This document shows, one piece after another, positions 1-9,237 of a DNA stretch of 64,000 bases (its first letter is position 1; every line of letters starts with the position of its first letter). The DNA is taken from the NCBI RefSeq assembly GCF_014208045.1, contig NZ_JACHML010000001.1:2542001-2606000 (forward strand), in the 5' to 3' direction. Made by a program: the position numbers and the translations under genes. This DNA comes from Microbacterium thalassium (GTDB lineage: Bacteria > Actinomycetota > Actinomycetes > Actinomycetales > Microbacteriaceae). A model generated the notes under the pieces. It was not told where the DNA came from and did no database searches. It was given only the letters and a program-made list of their open reading frames with translations.

Positions 1-2554
1 AGCTCACGACCTTGGGCGGGCGGACGATCGCGCGGACGATCGGACGATCGCCGAGCGACCGCAGCACGCGCTCGTCGGCGCGGGCCAGCGCCTCGAGGTC
101 GGCGGCGTCGATGCGCGCGGGGACGTTCAGCGTCGCGCGCACCTTTCCGTCGATCTGAACGACCGCGGTCACGCTCTCCTCGACCAGGAGCGTCGGGTCG
201 GGATTGCGCCACGGCACGAGGCCGACGAAGGGCTCGTACCCGAGCGTCTCCCACATCTCCTCGGCGGTGTGGGGAGCGAACAGGTCGAGGACCATCGCGG
301 TCGCCTCCGCGGCCTCGCGGACCGCGGGATCGGCCGCCCCCGCCCCGGAGTCGATGGCCTTGCGCGTCGCGTTGACCAGCTCCATCAGGCGCGCCACGAC
401 GACGTTGAACTTCGTCTGCTCGACCAGGCCCGGCGCGTCCGCGAGCAGGCGGTGCGTGACCCGGCGCAGCGACTCGTCGCCCTCGGCCCACACCACGTCG
501 GGAGCGCTGGTGACGTCCTTCGCGACGCGCCAGGCGCGGGCGAGGAACTTCTGGGCGCCCGTGGTCGAGACGTCCTCCCAGTTGATGTCGTCCTCGACCG
601 GACCGGCGAAGGCGATCGCGACGCGCACGGCGTCAGCTCCCGGATCGATCATGCTGGAGGCGAACTCGACGAGGTTGCCCTTGCTCTTGGACATCTTCGA
701 GCCGTCCAGCAGCACCATGCCCTGGTTGATGAGGCTCGAGAAGGGCTCGGTGAAGTCGACCAGGCCCATGTCGTAGAGCACCTTGGTGATGAAGCGTGCG
801 TACAGCAGGTGCAGGATCGCGTGCTCCACGCCGCCGATGTACTCGTCCACGGGCGCCCAGCGGTCGGCTTCGCGGGTCGGGAACGGCTGCGTGTCGTCCT
901 GCGCCGACAGGAAGCGCAGGAAGTACCACGAGCTGTCGACGAACGTGTCCATGGTGTCGGGATCCCGCAGCGCCGCCTCGCCGGTCTCGGGATCGACCGT
1001 CTGCATCCACTCGGCGGCTCCGCCCAGCGGCGACGTGCCCTTCGGAGCGAGGTCGAGGCCGGCGGCGTCGGGGAGGCGCAGCGGCAGCTGCTCGTCCGGC
1101 ACCGGCACGATGCGACCGTCCTGCGTGTGGATCATCGGGATCGGCGTTCCCCAGAAGCGCTGGCGCGAGATCAGCCAGTCGCGCAGGCGGTAGGACTTCG
1201 CGGCGCGGCCCGTGCCCGCCGCCTCGAGCTGCTCGATGATGCGCGCGATGGCGTTCCGCTTGGACAGGCCGTCGAGCGAGCCCGAGTTGATCATGCGGCC
1301 CTCGCCGGCGAGGGCCGTGCCCGTCTTGGCGGGGTCGATCGAATCGAGCGACTCGTCCTCGGGGAGGATCGGGTCGCCGTGCTCGTCCAGCTCGATGACC
1401 GGGATCGCACCGGTGATCGGCGCGGTCGTGTCGACGACGACCCTGATGGGCAGGTCGAACGCGCGGGCGAAGTCGAGGTCGCGCTGGTCGTGCGCGGGAA
1501 CCGCCATGACGGCGCCGTGGCCGTAGTCGGCGAGGACGTAGTCGGCCGCCCAGATCGGCAGACGCTCGCCGTTGACGGGGTTCACGGCATAGCGGTCGAG
1601 GAACACACCCGTCTTCGGGCGGTCGGTGCTCTGGCGCTCGATGTCGCTCTCTCGCTGCACCGCCTCGAGGTAGTCCTGGAAGCGCATCCGCACCTCGGCC
1701 GACGAGCCCGCCGCCAGCTCCGCCGCCAGGTCGCTGTCGGGAGCGACGACCATGAAGGTCGCGCCGTGGAGCGTGTCGGGGCGGGTCGAGAAGACCGTGA
1801 CCTTCTCGTCACGTCCCTCGATCTCGAAGTCGATGTCGGCGCCCACCGAGCGGCCGATCCAGTTCCGCTGCATGCGGATGACCTTCTGCGGCCAGAAGCC
1901 CTCGAGCTGGTTCAGGTCGTCGAGCAGCCGGTCCGCGTACTCCGTGATCTTGAAGTACCACTGCGTGAGCTTCTTCTTGACGACCTCGGCGCCGCACCGC
2001 TCGCAGTGCCCGTCGACGACCTGCTCGTTGGCGAGCACCGTCTGGTCGTTCGGGCACCAGTTGACCGGGCTCTCCTTGCGGTACGCCAGCCCGCGCTCGT
2101 ACAGGCGCTGGAACAGCCACTGGTTCCACCGGTAGTACTCGGGGTCGCTCGTGTGCAGGATGCGAGACCAGTCATAGGACGAGCCGTACTCGCGGAAGCT
2201 CTTCTTGTGCTGCTCGATGTTCGCGTACGTCCACTCGCGCGGGTCGGCGCCGCGCTGGATCGCCGCGTTCTCGGCGGGGAGGCCGAACGAGTCCCAGCCG
2301 ATGGGGTTGAGCACGTTGTAGCCGCGGTGCCGCCAGAACCGCGCGACGATGTCGACGTACGCGTAGCTCTCGGCGTGGCCCATGTGGAGGTCGCCCGACG
2401 GGTACGGGAACATGCCGAGCACGTACTTGCGAGGCCGCGTGTCGGCCTCTCCGCCGGCACGGAACGGGTCGGCCTCGGCCCAGCGCGCCTGCCATTTCTG
2501 CTGGACGGCGTACGGGTCGTATCCGCTGTCGGTGGGCGCGGTGGTCTCAGGCAT
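1..2554 (-). CDS. leuS: Leucyl-tRNA synthetase (3' end at window edge)
   Basis: Class I aminoacyl-tRNA synthetase that charges tRNA-Leu in the cytoplasm. The ATG at 2554 starts [19 protein letters not shown]; the HIGH-type signature HMGH lies at residues 57-60 and KMSKS at 620-624, with the CP1 editing insertion between them. 851 codons are visible down to base 2, ending ...RPPKVVS; base 1 is the first base of the next codon (T on the coding strand), so the stop may fall just outside. That length is already normal for a bacterial LeuS. It lies 67 bases downstream of the pabB-like gene on the same strand. No T-box motif is visible upstream. Identity is certain; only the exact 3' end is unseen. 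Confidence 0.97.
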   Translation of the reverse strand, partial: MPETTAPTDSGYDPYAVQQKWQARWAEADPFRAGGEADTRPRKYVLGMFPYPSGDLHMGHAESYAYVDIVARFWRHRGYNVLNPIGWDSFGLPAENAAIQRGADPREWTYANIEQHKKSFREYGSSYDWSRILHTSDPEYYRWNQWLFQRLYERGLAYRKESPVNWCPNDQTVLANEQVVDGHCERCGAEVVKKKLTQWYFKITEYADRLLDDLNQLEGFWPQKVIRMQRNWIGRSVGADIDFEIEGRDEKVTVFSTRPDTLHGATFMVVAPDSDLAAELAAGSSAEVRMRFQDYLEAVQRESDIERQSTDRPKTGVFLDRYAVNPVNGERLPIWAADYVLADYGHGAVMAVPAHDQRDLDFARAFDLPIRVVVDTTAPITGAIPVIELDEHGDPILPEDESLDSIDPAKTGTALAGEGRMINSGSLDGLSKRNAIARIIEQLEAAGTGRAAKSYRLRDWLISRQRFWGTPIPMIHTQDGRIVPVPDEQLPLRLPDAAGLDLAPKGTSPLGGAAEWMQTVDPETGEAALRDPDTMDTFVDSSWYFLRFLSAQDDTQPFPTREADRWAPVDEYIGGVEHAILHLLYARFITKVLYDMGLVDFTEPFSSLINQGMVLLDGSKMSKSKGNLVEFASSMIDPGADAVRVAIAFAGPVEDDINWEDVSTTGAQKFLARAWRVAKDVTSAPDVVWAEGDESLRRVTHRLLADAPGLVEQTKFNVVVARLMELVNATRKAIDSGAGAADPAVREAAEATAMVLDLFAPHTAEEMWETLGYEPFVGLVPWRNPDPTLLVEESVTAVVQIDGKVRATLNVPARIDAADLEALARADERVLRSLGDRPIVRAIVRPPKVVS

Positions 2555-2621
2555 GGTCTGGCTCACGGGGCGGGGTACCAATCGTGGGGTGCACGGAATG
2601 CGCGAAAGCGCGTCTTCCAGG

Positions 2622-3962
2622 TTACCCGACACCCACCTGGCGCCAGTCGTCCGGAAGACGCGCTCCGAGCGCCGCCAGAGGGCCGCGCGCCTTCAGCGCG
2701 ACTTCGGCCACTTCGGCGCGCGCGACCGACCGCCACGTGATGCCGCCGCCCGCCCCGACCGAGGCGCCGCCGGCGTCGAAGACGATCGACCGGATGACCA
2801 TCCCGAGGTCCAGTGCGCCGTCATCGCCCACCCAGCCGAAGCATCCGGAGTACACCCCGCGGGCGGCGCCCTCGAACCCGTTCAGCAGGTTCATCGCCGC
2901 GAGCTTCGGGGCCCCCGTCATGCTTCCGGCGGGGAAGGCGGCGTCCATCAGCTCGCCGAACGTGATCGCCGGCTCCAGGGCCCCCGTGACGACGCTGACG
3001 AGCTGATGGACGGCGGGATGCGTCTGAACCTCGAACAGCCTCTCCACCGCGACGCTGCCGGGACGGCACACGCGCGAGAGGTCGTTGCGCATGAGGTCGA
3101 CGATCATGACGTTCTCGGCCAGCTCCTTCGGGTCCGACAGGAGATCGGCGACCAGCCGGGCGTCCTCCGCGTCGGTCGCGCCGCGGCGTCGCGTGCCCTT
3201 GATGGGCGACGTCGAGACGATGCCGTCGCGCACCCGCAGGAAGCTCTCGGGGCTCGCGCTGGCGAGCGCGGCGTCTCCGCTGCGGATGAGCGCCCCGTAC
3301 GGCGCCGGATGCGCCGCGCGCAGGCGCGCGAACACCGTGGCCGGATCGTGCGCCCCCGGGACCGCGAAGCGGGTCGTGAGACACAGCTGGTACGCATCCC
3401 CCTCGCGGATCGCGGCGCGGCACGACTCGATCAGCTCGGCGTATTCCCCCGGGGCATGCCGCGCGGATGCCGTGCGCTCGGCGACGGGCTCCGCCGGCTC
3501 CTGCTCCGTGCCGTCCGTGCACGCCGCGGCGGCAGCGGCGAGGTCGTCGACGCGCTCGGCCCGGGCCACCGCCCACACCGCACGCCGGGCGTGGTCGAAG
3601 GCGAGCCACTCCTCCGCCCGGATCCATCGCGCGGCCGGGATCCGCCCACCTTCGGCGACAGCGGCGCCGGCCGCGGCGGCCCCGTCCTCGTAGGGGATCC
3701 ATCCCACCCATCCGCCGCTGAACGGACCGGCATCCCGGTCTCCCGAGGCGGCGCCGCCGAGCGCGACGGATCGGACGGCGTCGGCATCCGGCTCCTCGCT
3801 GCCCGCACCCACGTACGTCCATCCGTGCGCCGCATCCGGCCCGCTGTCGAGCCAGAACACGTGGGGACGGCGGGCGAACAGCCGGGCGTGCACGAGGGCG
3901 GGATCGACCCATGCGGGCAGCCGCATCGCCACCGTCGCGTCCGCCACCGTCGCATCCGCCAT
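2622..3962 (-). CDS. pabB: Aminodeoxychorismate synthase component I-type chorismate-binding enzyme
   Basis: 446 aa chorismate-utilising enzyme of the anthranilate synthase I/PabB/MenF family. The C-terminal two thirds carry the family core: [25 protein letters not shown] at 253-257, [26 protein letters not shown] and the late [11 protein letters not shown]...GGGITWRS block. In PIKGT the Lys (K255) is the residue that marks aminodeoxychorismate synthase; anthranilate synthases have a different residue there. The role is therefore probably the first step of p-aminobenzoate/folate synthesis with a glutamine amidotransferase partner that is not in this window. The ATG at 3962 is preceded by TAGCCT plus 6 bases, so the transcript is probably leaderless. 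It is divergent from dedA. Confidence 0.85.
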   Translation of the reverse strand: MADATVADATVAMRLPAWVDPALVHARLFARRPHVFWLDSGPDAAHGWTYVGAGSEEPDADAVRSVALGGAASGDRDAGPFSGGWVGWIPYEDGAAAAGAAVAEGGRIPAARWIRAEEWLAFDHARRAVWAVARAERVDDLAAAAAACTDGTEQEPAEPVAERTASARHAPGEYAELIESCRAAIREGDAYQLCLTTRFAVPGAHDPATVFARLRAAHPAPYGALIRSGDAALASASPESFLRVRDGIVSTSPIKGTRRRGATDAEDARLVADLLSDPKELAENVMIVDLMRNDLSRVCRPGSVAVERLFEVQTHPAVHQLVSVVTGALEPAITFGELMDAAFPAGSMTGAPKLAAMNLLNGFEGAARGVYSGCFGWVGDDGALDLGMVIRSIVFDAGGASVGAGGGITWRSVARAEVAEVALKARGPLAALGARLPDDWRQVGVG

Positions 3963-4004
3963 CTTCCCAGGCTACGATCTGCCGGGGCGATCTAGGCTCG
4001 TGAC
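3963..4004. promoter_or_regulatory. Divergent leaderless promoters of pabB and dedA
   Basis: This 42-base gap holds two -10-like hexamers facing away from each other. TAGCCT on the minus strand (3969-3974) is 6 bases from the pabB ATG, and TAGGCT on the plus strand (3992-3997) is 7 bases from the dedA GTG. The spacing leaves no room for a Shine-Dalgarno sequence, so both genes are inferred to start transcription at or next to the start codon. Confidence 0.55.
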
Positions 4005-4685
4005 GTGAACGAGATCCTCACGTGGCTGCTCGACGCCGTGCAGAGCGTCGACCCCGTGCTGAGGACCGTCCTGGCGGGGATCGCCATGATGCTCGAGACG
4101 AGCGTGCTCATCGGGCTCATCGTCCCCGGCGACACGATCGTCATCGTCGCGGGAACCGCGGTCGCCTCGCCCCTCGAAGGCTTCGTGCTCGGCGCGGTCG
4201 TGGTCGTCGGCTCGCTGATCGGCGAGTCGATCGGCTTCTGGCTCGGCCGGATGCTCGGCCCCGCCATCCGCCGCTCCGCGCTCGGCCGGCGGATCGGCGA
4301 GCCGACGTGGCTGCGCGCCGAGCGCTACCTCGAGCGTCGCGGCGGCATCGCGATCTTCCTGTCGCGCTTCCTGCCCGTGCTGCACTCGCTGGTCCCCCTC
4401 ACGGTGGGCATGAGCCACTATCGCTACCGCCGATTCCTGGCATGGACCCTGCCGGCGTGCGTGCTGTGGGCGGCGGTCTACGTGTCGGTGGCGGCGGCCG
4501 CGGCCGAGACGTACCGCGAACTCGCCGACCGGCTCCACTTCGCCGGCTACATCTTCGTGGGCGTCATCATCGCCTTCCTCGTGCTCGTGTGGGCGGCCAA
4601 GAAGGTCATCGAGCGGATCGAGCGCAAGCACTTCGATGCGCAGGACCGTCCGGGCCAGGGCCGCGCGGAGGACATGAAAGACTGA
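4005..4685 (+). CDS. DedA/SNARE-associated family membrane protein
   Basis: 226 aa integral membrane protein of the DedA family; members are flippases or proton-coupled transporters that help recycle polyprenyl-phosphate or phospholipids. Visible are the N-terminal re-entrant region ETSVLIGLIVPGDT, the signature SRFLPVLHSLVPLTVGMSHY in the middle, and several hydrophobic helices including one near the C-terminus (YIFVGVIIAFLVLVWAA). The tail is charged. The start is a GTG at 4005 directly after a TAGGCT box (leaderless). The next gene starts 5 bases after its stop, so the two are probably cotranscribed, joining two lipid-related functions. Substrate cannot be told from sequence. Confidence 0.85.
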   Translation: MNEILTWLLDAVQSVDPVLRTVLAGIAMMLETSVLIGLIVPGDTIVIVAGTAVASPLEGFVLGAVVVVGSLIGESIGFWLGRMLGPAIRRSALGRRIGEPTWLRAERYLERRGGIAIFLSRFLPVLHSLVPLTVGMSHYRYRRFLAWTLPACVLWAAVYVSVAAAAAETYRELADRLHFAGYIFVGVIIAFLVLVWAAKKVIERIERKHFDAQDRPGQGRAEDMKD

Positions 4686-4690
4686 GACGG

Positions 4691-5725
4691 ATGCCCGAAT
4701 CCGACATCTCCGAACCCCCGAAAGTGCTGTGGCTGGCCCGCCTGGAACGGCACTTCCATGCGTGGCGCGAGCGCGGCGCGCGAGCGCGCGGACTCGTCCC
4801 CACCATCACGCCCTTCGCCGGGTACGCCGGTGCCGACTGGGTCCGGGTGCTCGGACGCGTCCTCATCGTCCCGCCCCGCCGTCGCAACGGCTCCGGCGAG
4901 TACGCCGGCGTGCGCGGCTGGCGCAGCTTCGCCGCGATCCCGATCGGATACGCGCAGGTGTCGGTGACGATCGCCGGTGTCACGCATGATGTCGTCGCCG
5001 ACCGCGGCGGCGTGATCGACGCGGTCCTCCCCGCGCGGCTCGCGCCGGGCTGGCAGACATTCACGATGTCCGTCGAAGGCGGCGCCGAGGTCGTGTCGCG
5101 CACGTTCGTCGTCCCCCCGGGCAAGCGCCTCGGAGTCATCTCGGACGTCGACGACACCGTGATGGTGACGGCGCTGCCGCGCCCGCTCCTCGCCGCCTGG
5201 AACTCCTTCGTGGTCAACGAGCACGCGCGGCAGCCGGTTCCCGGAATGGCGGTGCTGCTCGAGCGGATCGTGCGCGAGAACCCCGGCTGTCCCGTGGTCT
5301 ACCTGTCGACGGGCGCCTGGAACGTCGCCCCGACGCTCGTCCGGTTCCTGCGGCGTCACCTGTTCCCTCCCGGCGCGATGCTGCTGACCGACTGGGGCCC
5401 CACGCACGAGCGGTGGTTCCGGAGCGGCCGGATCCACAAGGCGACGAACCTGCGCCGCCTGGCCCGGGAGTTCCCCGACGTCACGTGGCTTCTGGTCGGC
5501 GACGACGGGCAGCACGACGACGATCTGTACACCACGTTCGCCAGCGAGCACCCCGCCAACGTCGCCGGCGTCGCCATCCGCCGCCTGTCGCCCGCGGAGG
5601 CCGTGCTCGCCGGCGGCCGCACGGCCGTGAACGACCACACCGCGGCGACGGTGCCGTGGGTGACCGACTCGGACGGGGCGGGCCTCCTGGACCGGCTCGA
5701 GGACGTCGGGATCCTCGCCACCTGA
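4691..5725 (+). CDS. App1-type phosphatidate phosphatase family protein (DUF2183)
   Basis: 344 aa protein with the catalytic domain of the App1 phosphatase family, a HAD-like fold. The DxDxT-type signature is SDVDDTV with D152, D154 and T156, followed by the conserved YLSTGAWNVAPTLVRFL and LLVGDDGQHDDDLY segments. The yeast founder dephosphorylates phosphatidate; bacterial substrates are not established. The N-terminal 130 residues form a beta-rich region without a recognisable motif. No signal peptide or membrane helix is visible, so it is probably cytoplasmic or peripheral. The ATG at 4691 follows the dedA stop by 5 bases. Confidence 0.8.
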   Translation: MPESDISEPPKVLWLARLERHFHAWRERGARARGLVPTITPFAGYAGADWVRVLGRVLIVPPRRRNGSGEYAGVRGWRSFAAIPIGYAQVSVTIAGVTHDVVADRGGVIDAVLPARLAPGWQTFTMSVEGGAEVVSRTFVVPPGKRLGVISDVDDTVMVTALPRPLLAAWNSFVVNEHARQPVPGMAVLLERIVRENPGCPVVYLSTGAWNVAPTLVRFLRRHLFPPGAMLLTDWGPTHERWFRSGRIHKATNLRRLAREFPDVTWLLVGDDGQHDDDLYTTFASEHPANVAGVAIRRLSPAEAVLAGGRTAVNDHTAATVPWVTDSDGAGLLDRLEDVGILAT

Positions 5726-5756
5726 CGCTGTCGGACCCACGCCCTATGCTGGCGGC

Positions 5757-6470
5757 GTGTGCGGACGTTTCGTCGTGGCCCAGGTCGGCTCGGAGCTCGT
5801 CGGCGTCCTGCGGGTCGACGTCGAAGCCGACGACCTGCCGTCGCCGTCCTTCAACGTCGCTCCCACCGACCGCGCGGCGATCGTCCTGGACTCGGCCAAG
5901 ACCGAGCCCCCGACCCGCCGCCTCGAGTCGGCGCGGTGGGGACTCGTCCCGCCGTGGGCGAAGGATCCCCGCATCGGCGCGCGGGCGTTCAACGCGCGCT
6001 CGGAGGAGCTCGAGGACAAGCCGATGTTCCGATCGGCGCTGCACAGGCGCCGCGCCGTGGTCCCGGCTTCCGGGTACTACGAGTGGACCGTGGTCGACGG
6101 GCAGAAGGTCCCGCACTACATCCACCCCGCGGACGGCTCCCCGCTGCTGTTCGGGGGTCTCTACGAATGGTGGCGCGACCCCCAGCGCGCCGACGAGGAT
6201 CCGCAGCGCTGGGTGCTCAGCTTCACGATCCTCACGCGCGACGCGATCGGCGACCTCGGCTCGATCCACGACCGCATGCCGCTGTTCATGGACGCCGACC
6301 ACGCGGATGCGTGGCTGGATCCGACGACCGACAACGTCCGCGACGTCCTCGACGCCGCCATCGACGCCGCCCCCGAGGTGGCCGGCACTCTCGCGCACCA
6401 CGAGGTCTCGCGAGCGGTCGGCAACGTGCGCAACAACGACCCGTCGCTCATCGAGCCCGTCGACTCCTGA
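5757..6470 (+). CDS. SRAP (HMCES/YedK-type) abasic-site crosslinking protein
   Basis: 237 aa SOS-response-associated peptidase family protein. These proteins form a protective covalent link to abasic sites in single-stranded DNA through Cys2. The GTG at 5757 gives MCGRF, so Cys2 becomes the N-terminus after Met removal, as the family requires. Other family motifs are FNARSEE (Asn, Arg and Glu of the DNA site), RRAVVPASGYYEW and the late IHDRMPLFM His. The box TATGCT at 5744-5749 ends 7 bases before the GTG, which suggests a leaderless transcript. No SOS (LexA) box is obvious. Confidence 0.9.
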   Translation: MCGRFVVAQVGSELVGVLRVDVEADDLPSPSFNVAPTDRAAIVLDSAKTEPPTRRLESARWGLVPPWAKDPRIGARAFNARSEELEDKPMFRSALHRRRAVVPASGYYEWTVVDGQKVPHYIHPADGSPLLFGGLYEWWRDPQRADEDPQRWVLSFTILTRDAIGDLGSIHDRMPLFMDADHADAWLDPTTDNVRDVLDAAIDAAPEVAGTLAHHEVSRAVGNVRNNDPSLIEPVDS

Positions 6471-6503
6471 CCGCCTCCCAGCCGCGCCGCGTATCCTCGA
6501 CCG

Positions 6504-7379
6504 GTGCCCGCTGTGATCGCCTCCCCCGTCGCCCTCGACGCGGATGAGTGGCGCGCGGCCGAAGCAGCCCATCGCGAGCGCGCAGACGCCCTCACCCACG
6601 GGCATCGCCTGCGTGCGGCGCGCGGCGAGAGGCATCCGGTCGAGGACTTCCTGTTCACGTACTACTCGTACAGGCCGGCGATCCTGCGGCGCTGGCACCC
6701 GGGAGCGGCCGTCGCGCTGCGCGACGCGTCCTCGACGGAGCGCGCGGGCTGGCGGTGGTACGCGCCCGGCGATCAGCCGCGGTCCCTCGTCGTCGACGCC
6801 GCCGCGTTCCGGCGCGAGCGGTCGGCGATGGTGGACGCGATCGCCCGGCTGCTGCGCGCGACGGCGTCGCGCACGCCGGGCTTCGGATGCTTCGGACTGC
6901 ACGAGTGGGCGATGGTCTACCGCGACCGCGAGCATCGCCACGACGTCCCGCTCCGGCTCGGTCAGGGCGGCACCGACGCCGTCGTCGAGGCGCACGACCT
7001 GCGCTGCACCCACTTCGACGCCTTCCGGTTCTTCACGCCCGACGCCGCGCCGCGCAATCGCACCCGTCTCACGCGCGCGGACCAGCCGGCCGCCGAGCAG
7101 CCGGGGTGCCTGCACGCGGGCATGGACCTGTACAAGTGGGCCGTCAAGCTCGGGCCCGTGGTTCCCGGCTCCGTGCTTCTGGATGCGTTCGAGCTGGCGC
7201 GCGACATCCGCGAGATCGACATGCGGGCCTCTCCCTACGACCTGCGGGACTGGGGCTACGACCCGATCGCCGTCGAGACACCGGACGGCAAGTCCGAGTA
7301 CGTGCGCCGCCAGCGCGCGTTCGCCGAGCGCGCGCGGCCGCTGCGCGCCGCACTGCTCGCGGCCGCCGGCACGGGGTGA
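6504..7379 (+). CDS. Conserved actinobacterial protein of unknown function
   Basis: 291 aa soluble protein. I recall related actinobacterial proteins being labelled 3-methyladenine DNA glycosylase, but I see no helix-hairpin-helix-GPD or AAG motif that would support it, so I leave function open. Likely conserved residues are HPVEDFLFTYYSYRPA near the N-terminus, GCFGLHEWAMVYR in the middle, and HAGMDLYKWAVKLGPVVPG and ASPYDLRDWGYDPI near the C-terminus. These are rich in His, Asp, Trp and Tyr, as in an active site. The GTG at 6504 follows TATCCT plus 6 bases (leaderless). Its TGA stop abuts the stop of the convergent gene with no gap. Confidence 0.6.
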   Translation: MPAVIASPVALDADEWRAAEAAHRERADALTHGHRLRAARGERHPVEDFLFTYYSYRPAILRRWHPGAAVALRDASSTERAGWRWYAPGDQPRSLVVDAAAFRRERSAMVDAIARLLRATASRTPGFGCFGLHEWAMVYRDREHRHDVPLRLGQGGTDAVVEAHDLRCTHFDAFRFFTPDAAPRNRTRLTRADQPAAEQPGCLHAGMDLYKWAVKLGPVVPGSVLLDAFELARDIREIDMRASPYDLRDWGYDPIAVETPDGKSEYVRRQRAFAERARPLRAALLAAAGTG

Positions 7380-8588
7380 TCAGCCCGCCGGAGCGCAGTC
7401 CGCGCACGGCAGCAGCGATGCGCCCGCCGCGGCGAGGCCGAGCCGCAGCGTCATGACCCGCGTCGCCGCCTCGTCGAGACGGGAGGCCGGCAGCGTGCCG
7501 TCCTCGACCGCCGCCACGATGCCGTCGACGATGCGCGGCGCCGTCTCGGCATTCGAGTACAGCACGGTGAGGACCATGTCGTTGCCGGCCGCCAGGGCGT
7601 CCACGGCGTTCGCGACCGGATCGCCGTACTTCGCCATGCCCGATGCCTCGAGCATGCCCAGGTCATCCGTGATGGCGACGCCGTCGAACCCGAGATCCTC
7701 GCGGGCGATGCGGTGCCACGCGGCCGACAGGGACGCCGGCTCGGCGTCGACCGCCGTGTATGCGAGGTGCCCGAACATCAGCAGCGGCGCACCCGCCTCG
7801 ATTCCCGCGCGGAACGGCTCGGCGTCGCCCGATGCCCACGCCGACCGCGCCATTGGCGTCGACGGAATGCCGGCGTGGGAGTCGCCGGGGGCGGCGCCGT
7901 GCCCCGGGAAGTGCTTGAGGGTCGACAGTGCCGAGCCCGTCTCCGCGCTCACGGCGGCCGAGACGCGGTCCGCGCCCGCCTGAGGACTCGTGCCCAGCGC
8001 GCGGCGGTAGATGAACGACCCCGGATCGGCGGTGACGTCGGCGACGATTCCGAAGTTCACGCCGATGCCGGCGCGGAGCACCAGCGCGGCGCGCCCGGCG
8101 AAGGCGGAGCGGGTCTGCTCTGCGGGCTCGGACTTGAGCGTGGTCGCCGCCTCGAACGAGTCCCACGCCAGGCGTGAGACGTCGCCGCCCTCCTGGTCGA
8201 TCGCGATGAGGGGCGGCAGCGCGTCATCCAGCGTCAGGGCCCGCGTGACCGCGCGCAGCCCCGCCTCGCTCCCGGGCACGTTCGCACCCATGAGGATGAA
8301 GCCGCCGATCCCGGTCTTCTTCATGTAGTCCCGCAGCACCGCCGTGTCGGTGGTCGGAATGTGGCCCATGACGACGGCGGCGGCCTTCTCGCGGGTGCTC
8401 ATCGCCGCGACGACGGCGGCCGCATCCGTTTCGACGCTCCCCTGCGGCGCGGCGATGACGCTGACCGGGTCCACCACGGGCGCGGGCGTCGCCTCGGCCT
8501 GCGCGGGGCCCGCCGCTGCGCCGCCCGCCAGGCCGACGACGGCCGTCAGCGCCGACACGGCGGCGAGCATTCGGCGGCGGGGCATCAC
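7380..8588 (-). CDS. Secreted glycoside hydrolase family 3 protein (beta-N-acetylglucosaminidase, NagZ-like)
   Basis: 402 aa exported hydrolase. A signal peptide (MPRRRMLAAVSALTAVVGLA...) ends near AQA|EA at about residue 32, and no lipobox Cys follows. The GH3 catalytic domain shows IAIDQEGGDVSRL, KHFPGHG at 225-231 followed by DSH, and ITDDLGM at 306-312 with the nucleophile Asp. The KHFPGHG...DSH combination is typical of NagZ-type N-acetylglucosaminidases acting on peptidoglycan fragments. It ends with a CxDC pair of unknown role. The minus-strand TAGGGT box lies 6 bases before the GTG at 8588, with an ATG directly after it at 8585; either may be the true start. Confidence 0.83.
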   Translation of the reverse strand: MMPRRRMLAAVSALTAVVGLAGGAAAGPAQAEATPAPVVDPVSVIAAPQGSVETDAAAVVAAMSTREKAAAVVMGHIPTTDTAVLRDYMKKTGIGGFILMGANVPGSEAGLRAVTRALTLDDALPPLIAIDQEGGDVSRLAWDSFEAATTLKSEPAEQTRSAFAGRAALVLRAGIGVNFGIVADVTADPGSFIYRRALGTSPQAGADRVSAAVSAETGSALSTLKHFPGHGAAPGDSHAGIPSTPMARSAWASGDAEPFRAGIEAGAPLLMFGHLAYTAVDAEPASLSAAWHRIAREDLGFDGVAITDDLGMLEASGMAKYGDPVANAVDALAAGNDMVLTVLYSNAETAPRIVDGIVAAVEDGTLPASRLDEAATRVMTLRLGLAAAGASLLPCADCAPAG

Positions 8589-8663
8589 ATTCCCACCCTA
8601 GGCGGCCGTGCCCCGCAGGGGACGGGCCGGTCGGGCTCGACCGGAACGACGGGCGGAAACGAC

Positions 8664-8691
8664 GAAGCGCCCCGACGGATCGGGGCGCTTC
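8664..8691 (-). terminator. Hairpin terminator after tRNA-Ala
   Basis: Perfect 12-bp inverted repeat (GAAGCGCCCCGA / TCGGGGCGCTTC) with a 4-base loop, located just beyond the 3' end of tRNA-Ala. On the minus strand it is followed by a short GTCGTTTCC stretch rather than a strong T-run. Confidence 0.6.
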
Positions 8692-8699
8692 ACGATGGG

Positions 8700-8772
8700 T
8701 GGACCTGAGGGGACTCGAACCCCTGACCCCCTGCATGCCATGCAGGTGCGCTACCAGCTGCGCCACAGGCCC
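8700..8772 (-). tRNA. tRNA-Ala (anticodon GGC)
   Basis: Complete 73-nt cloverleaf. The acceptor stem GGGCCTG pairs with CAGGTCC and contains the G3:U70 wobble pair that identifies alanine tRNAs. The anticodon stem CCTGC/GCAGG encloses loop ATGGCAT, giving anticodon GGC. The T-arm has GTTCGAG. The discriminator is A (8700), and CCA is not encoded (ACCC follows). A TAAGCT hexamer at 8809-8814 on the minus strand is a possible -10. Confidence 0.97.
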
Positions 8773-8821
8773 GTATTCTGTTCTCACCCCTCGCGGGGCA
8801 ACCCCATCAGCTTACTACATG

Positions 8822-8854
8822 ACGGGCACCGCGCCGAATCGGCGCCGTGCCCGC
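8822..8854 (-). terminator. Hairpin terminator after rsfS
   Basis: Inverted repeat of 14 bp with one mismatch (CGGGCACCGCGCCG at 8823-8836 against CGGCGCCGTGCCCG at 8840-8853), 3-base loop, directly downstream of the rsfS stop. There is no clear T-tract, as is common in this genome. Confidence 0.55.
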
Positions 8855-8859
8855 GCGTG

Positions 8860-9237
8860 TCAGTCCGCGGACGTGTGCGCAGGCAGTTCGAACGGCACCG
8901 TCGGGCAGTCCTTCCAGAGCCGCTCCAGGCCGTAGTACATGCGCTCCTGCTCGTGGAACACGTGCACCACGAGGTCGCCGAAGTCCAGCAGGATCCAGCG
9001 CGACTCCTCGCGGCCCTCTCGGCGAAGGCGCTTGTGCCCGGCCGCGAGCAGGCGGTCCTCGACCTCGTCCGCGATCGCGGCCACGTTGCGCTCGCTGCGT
9101 CCGGTGACGACCAGGAACACGTCGACGAGCGGCAGCGGCTCCGACACGTCCAGGGCGACGAGGTCTTCGCCGCCCTTCGCGTCGGCCGCCGCGACGGCGA
9201 TGTCGAGCATCTCGAGACCCTGGGGGCTCGCCGTCAC
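8860..9237 (-). CDS. rsfS: Ribosomal silencing factor RsfS
   Basis: 125 aa, full length for the RsfS/Iojap/DUF143 family. It binds ribosomal protein L14 on the large subunit and blocks subunit joining in starvation or stationary phase. Visible family blocks are ALDVSEPLPLVDVFLVVTGRSERN, the KRLRREGREESRWILLDFGDLVVHVF core and the MYYGLERLWKDCP C-terminus. The GTG start at 9237 overlaps the preceding gene's TGA by 4 bases (GTGA), so translation is probably coupled. It is the last protein gene of the nadD-side cluster, a conserved placement. Confidence 0.95.
   Translation of the reverse strand: MTASPQGLEMLDIAVAAADAKGGEDLVALDVSEPLPLVDVFLVVTGRSERNVAAIADEVEDRLLAAGHKRLRREGREESRWILLDFGDLVVHVFHEQERMYYGLERLWKDCPTVPFELPAHTSAD

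Noticed and set aside
269..2740. 823-codon open frame on the plus strand across leuS
   Set aside because: Antisense to an unambiguous LeuS; a GC-rich shadow with Arg/Ala/Val-rich, repetitive composition and no motif.
8700..8772. tRNA-Ala as a phage or island attachment site
   Set aside because: No integrase gene and no partial tRNA duplicate seen in the window; flanks are conserved core genes.
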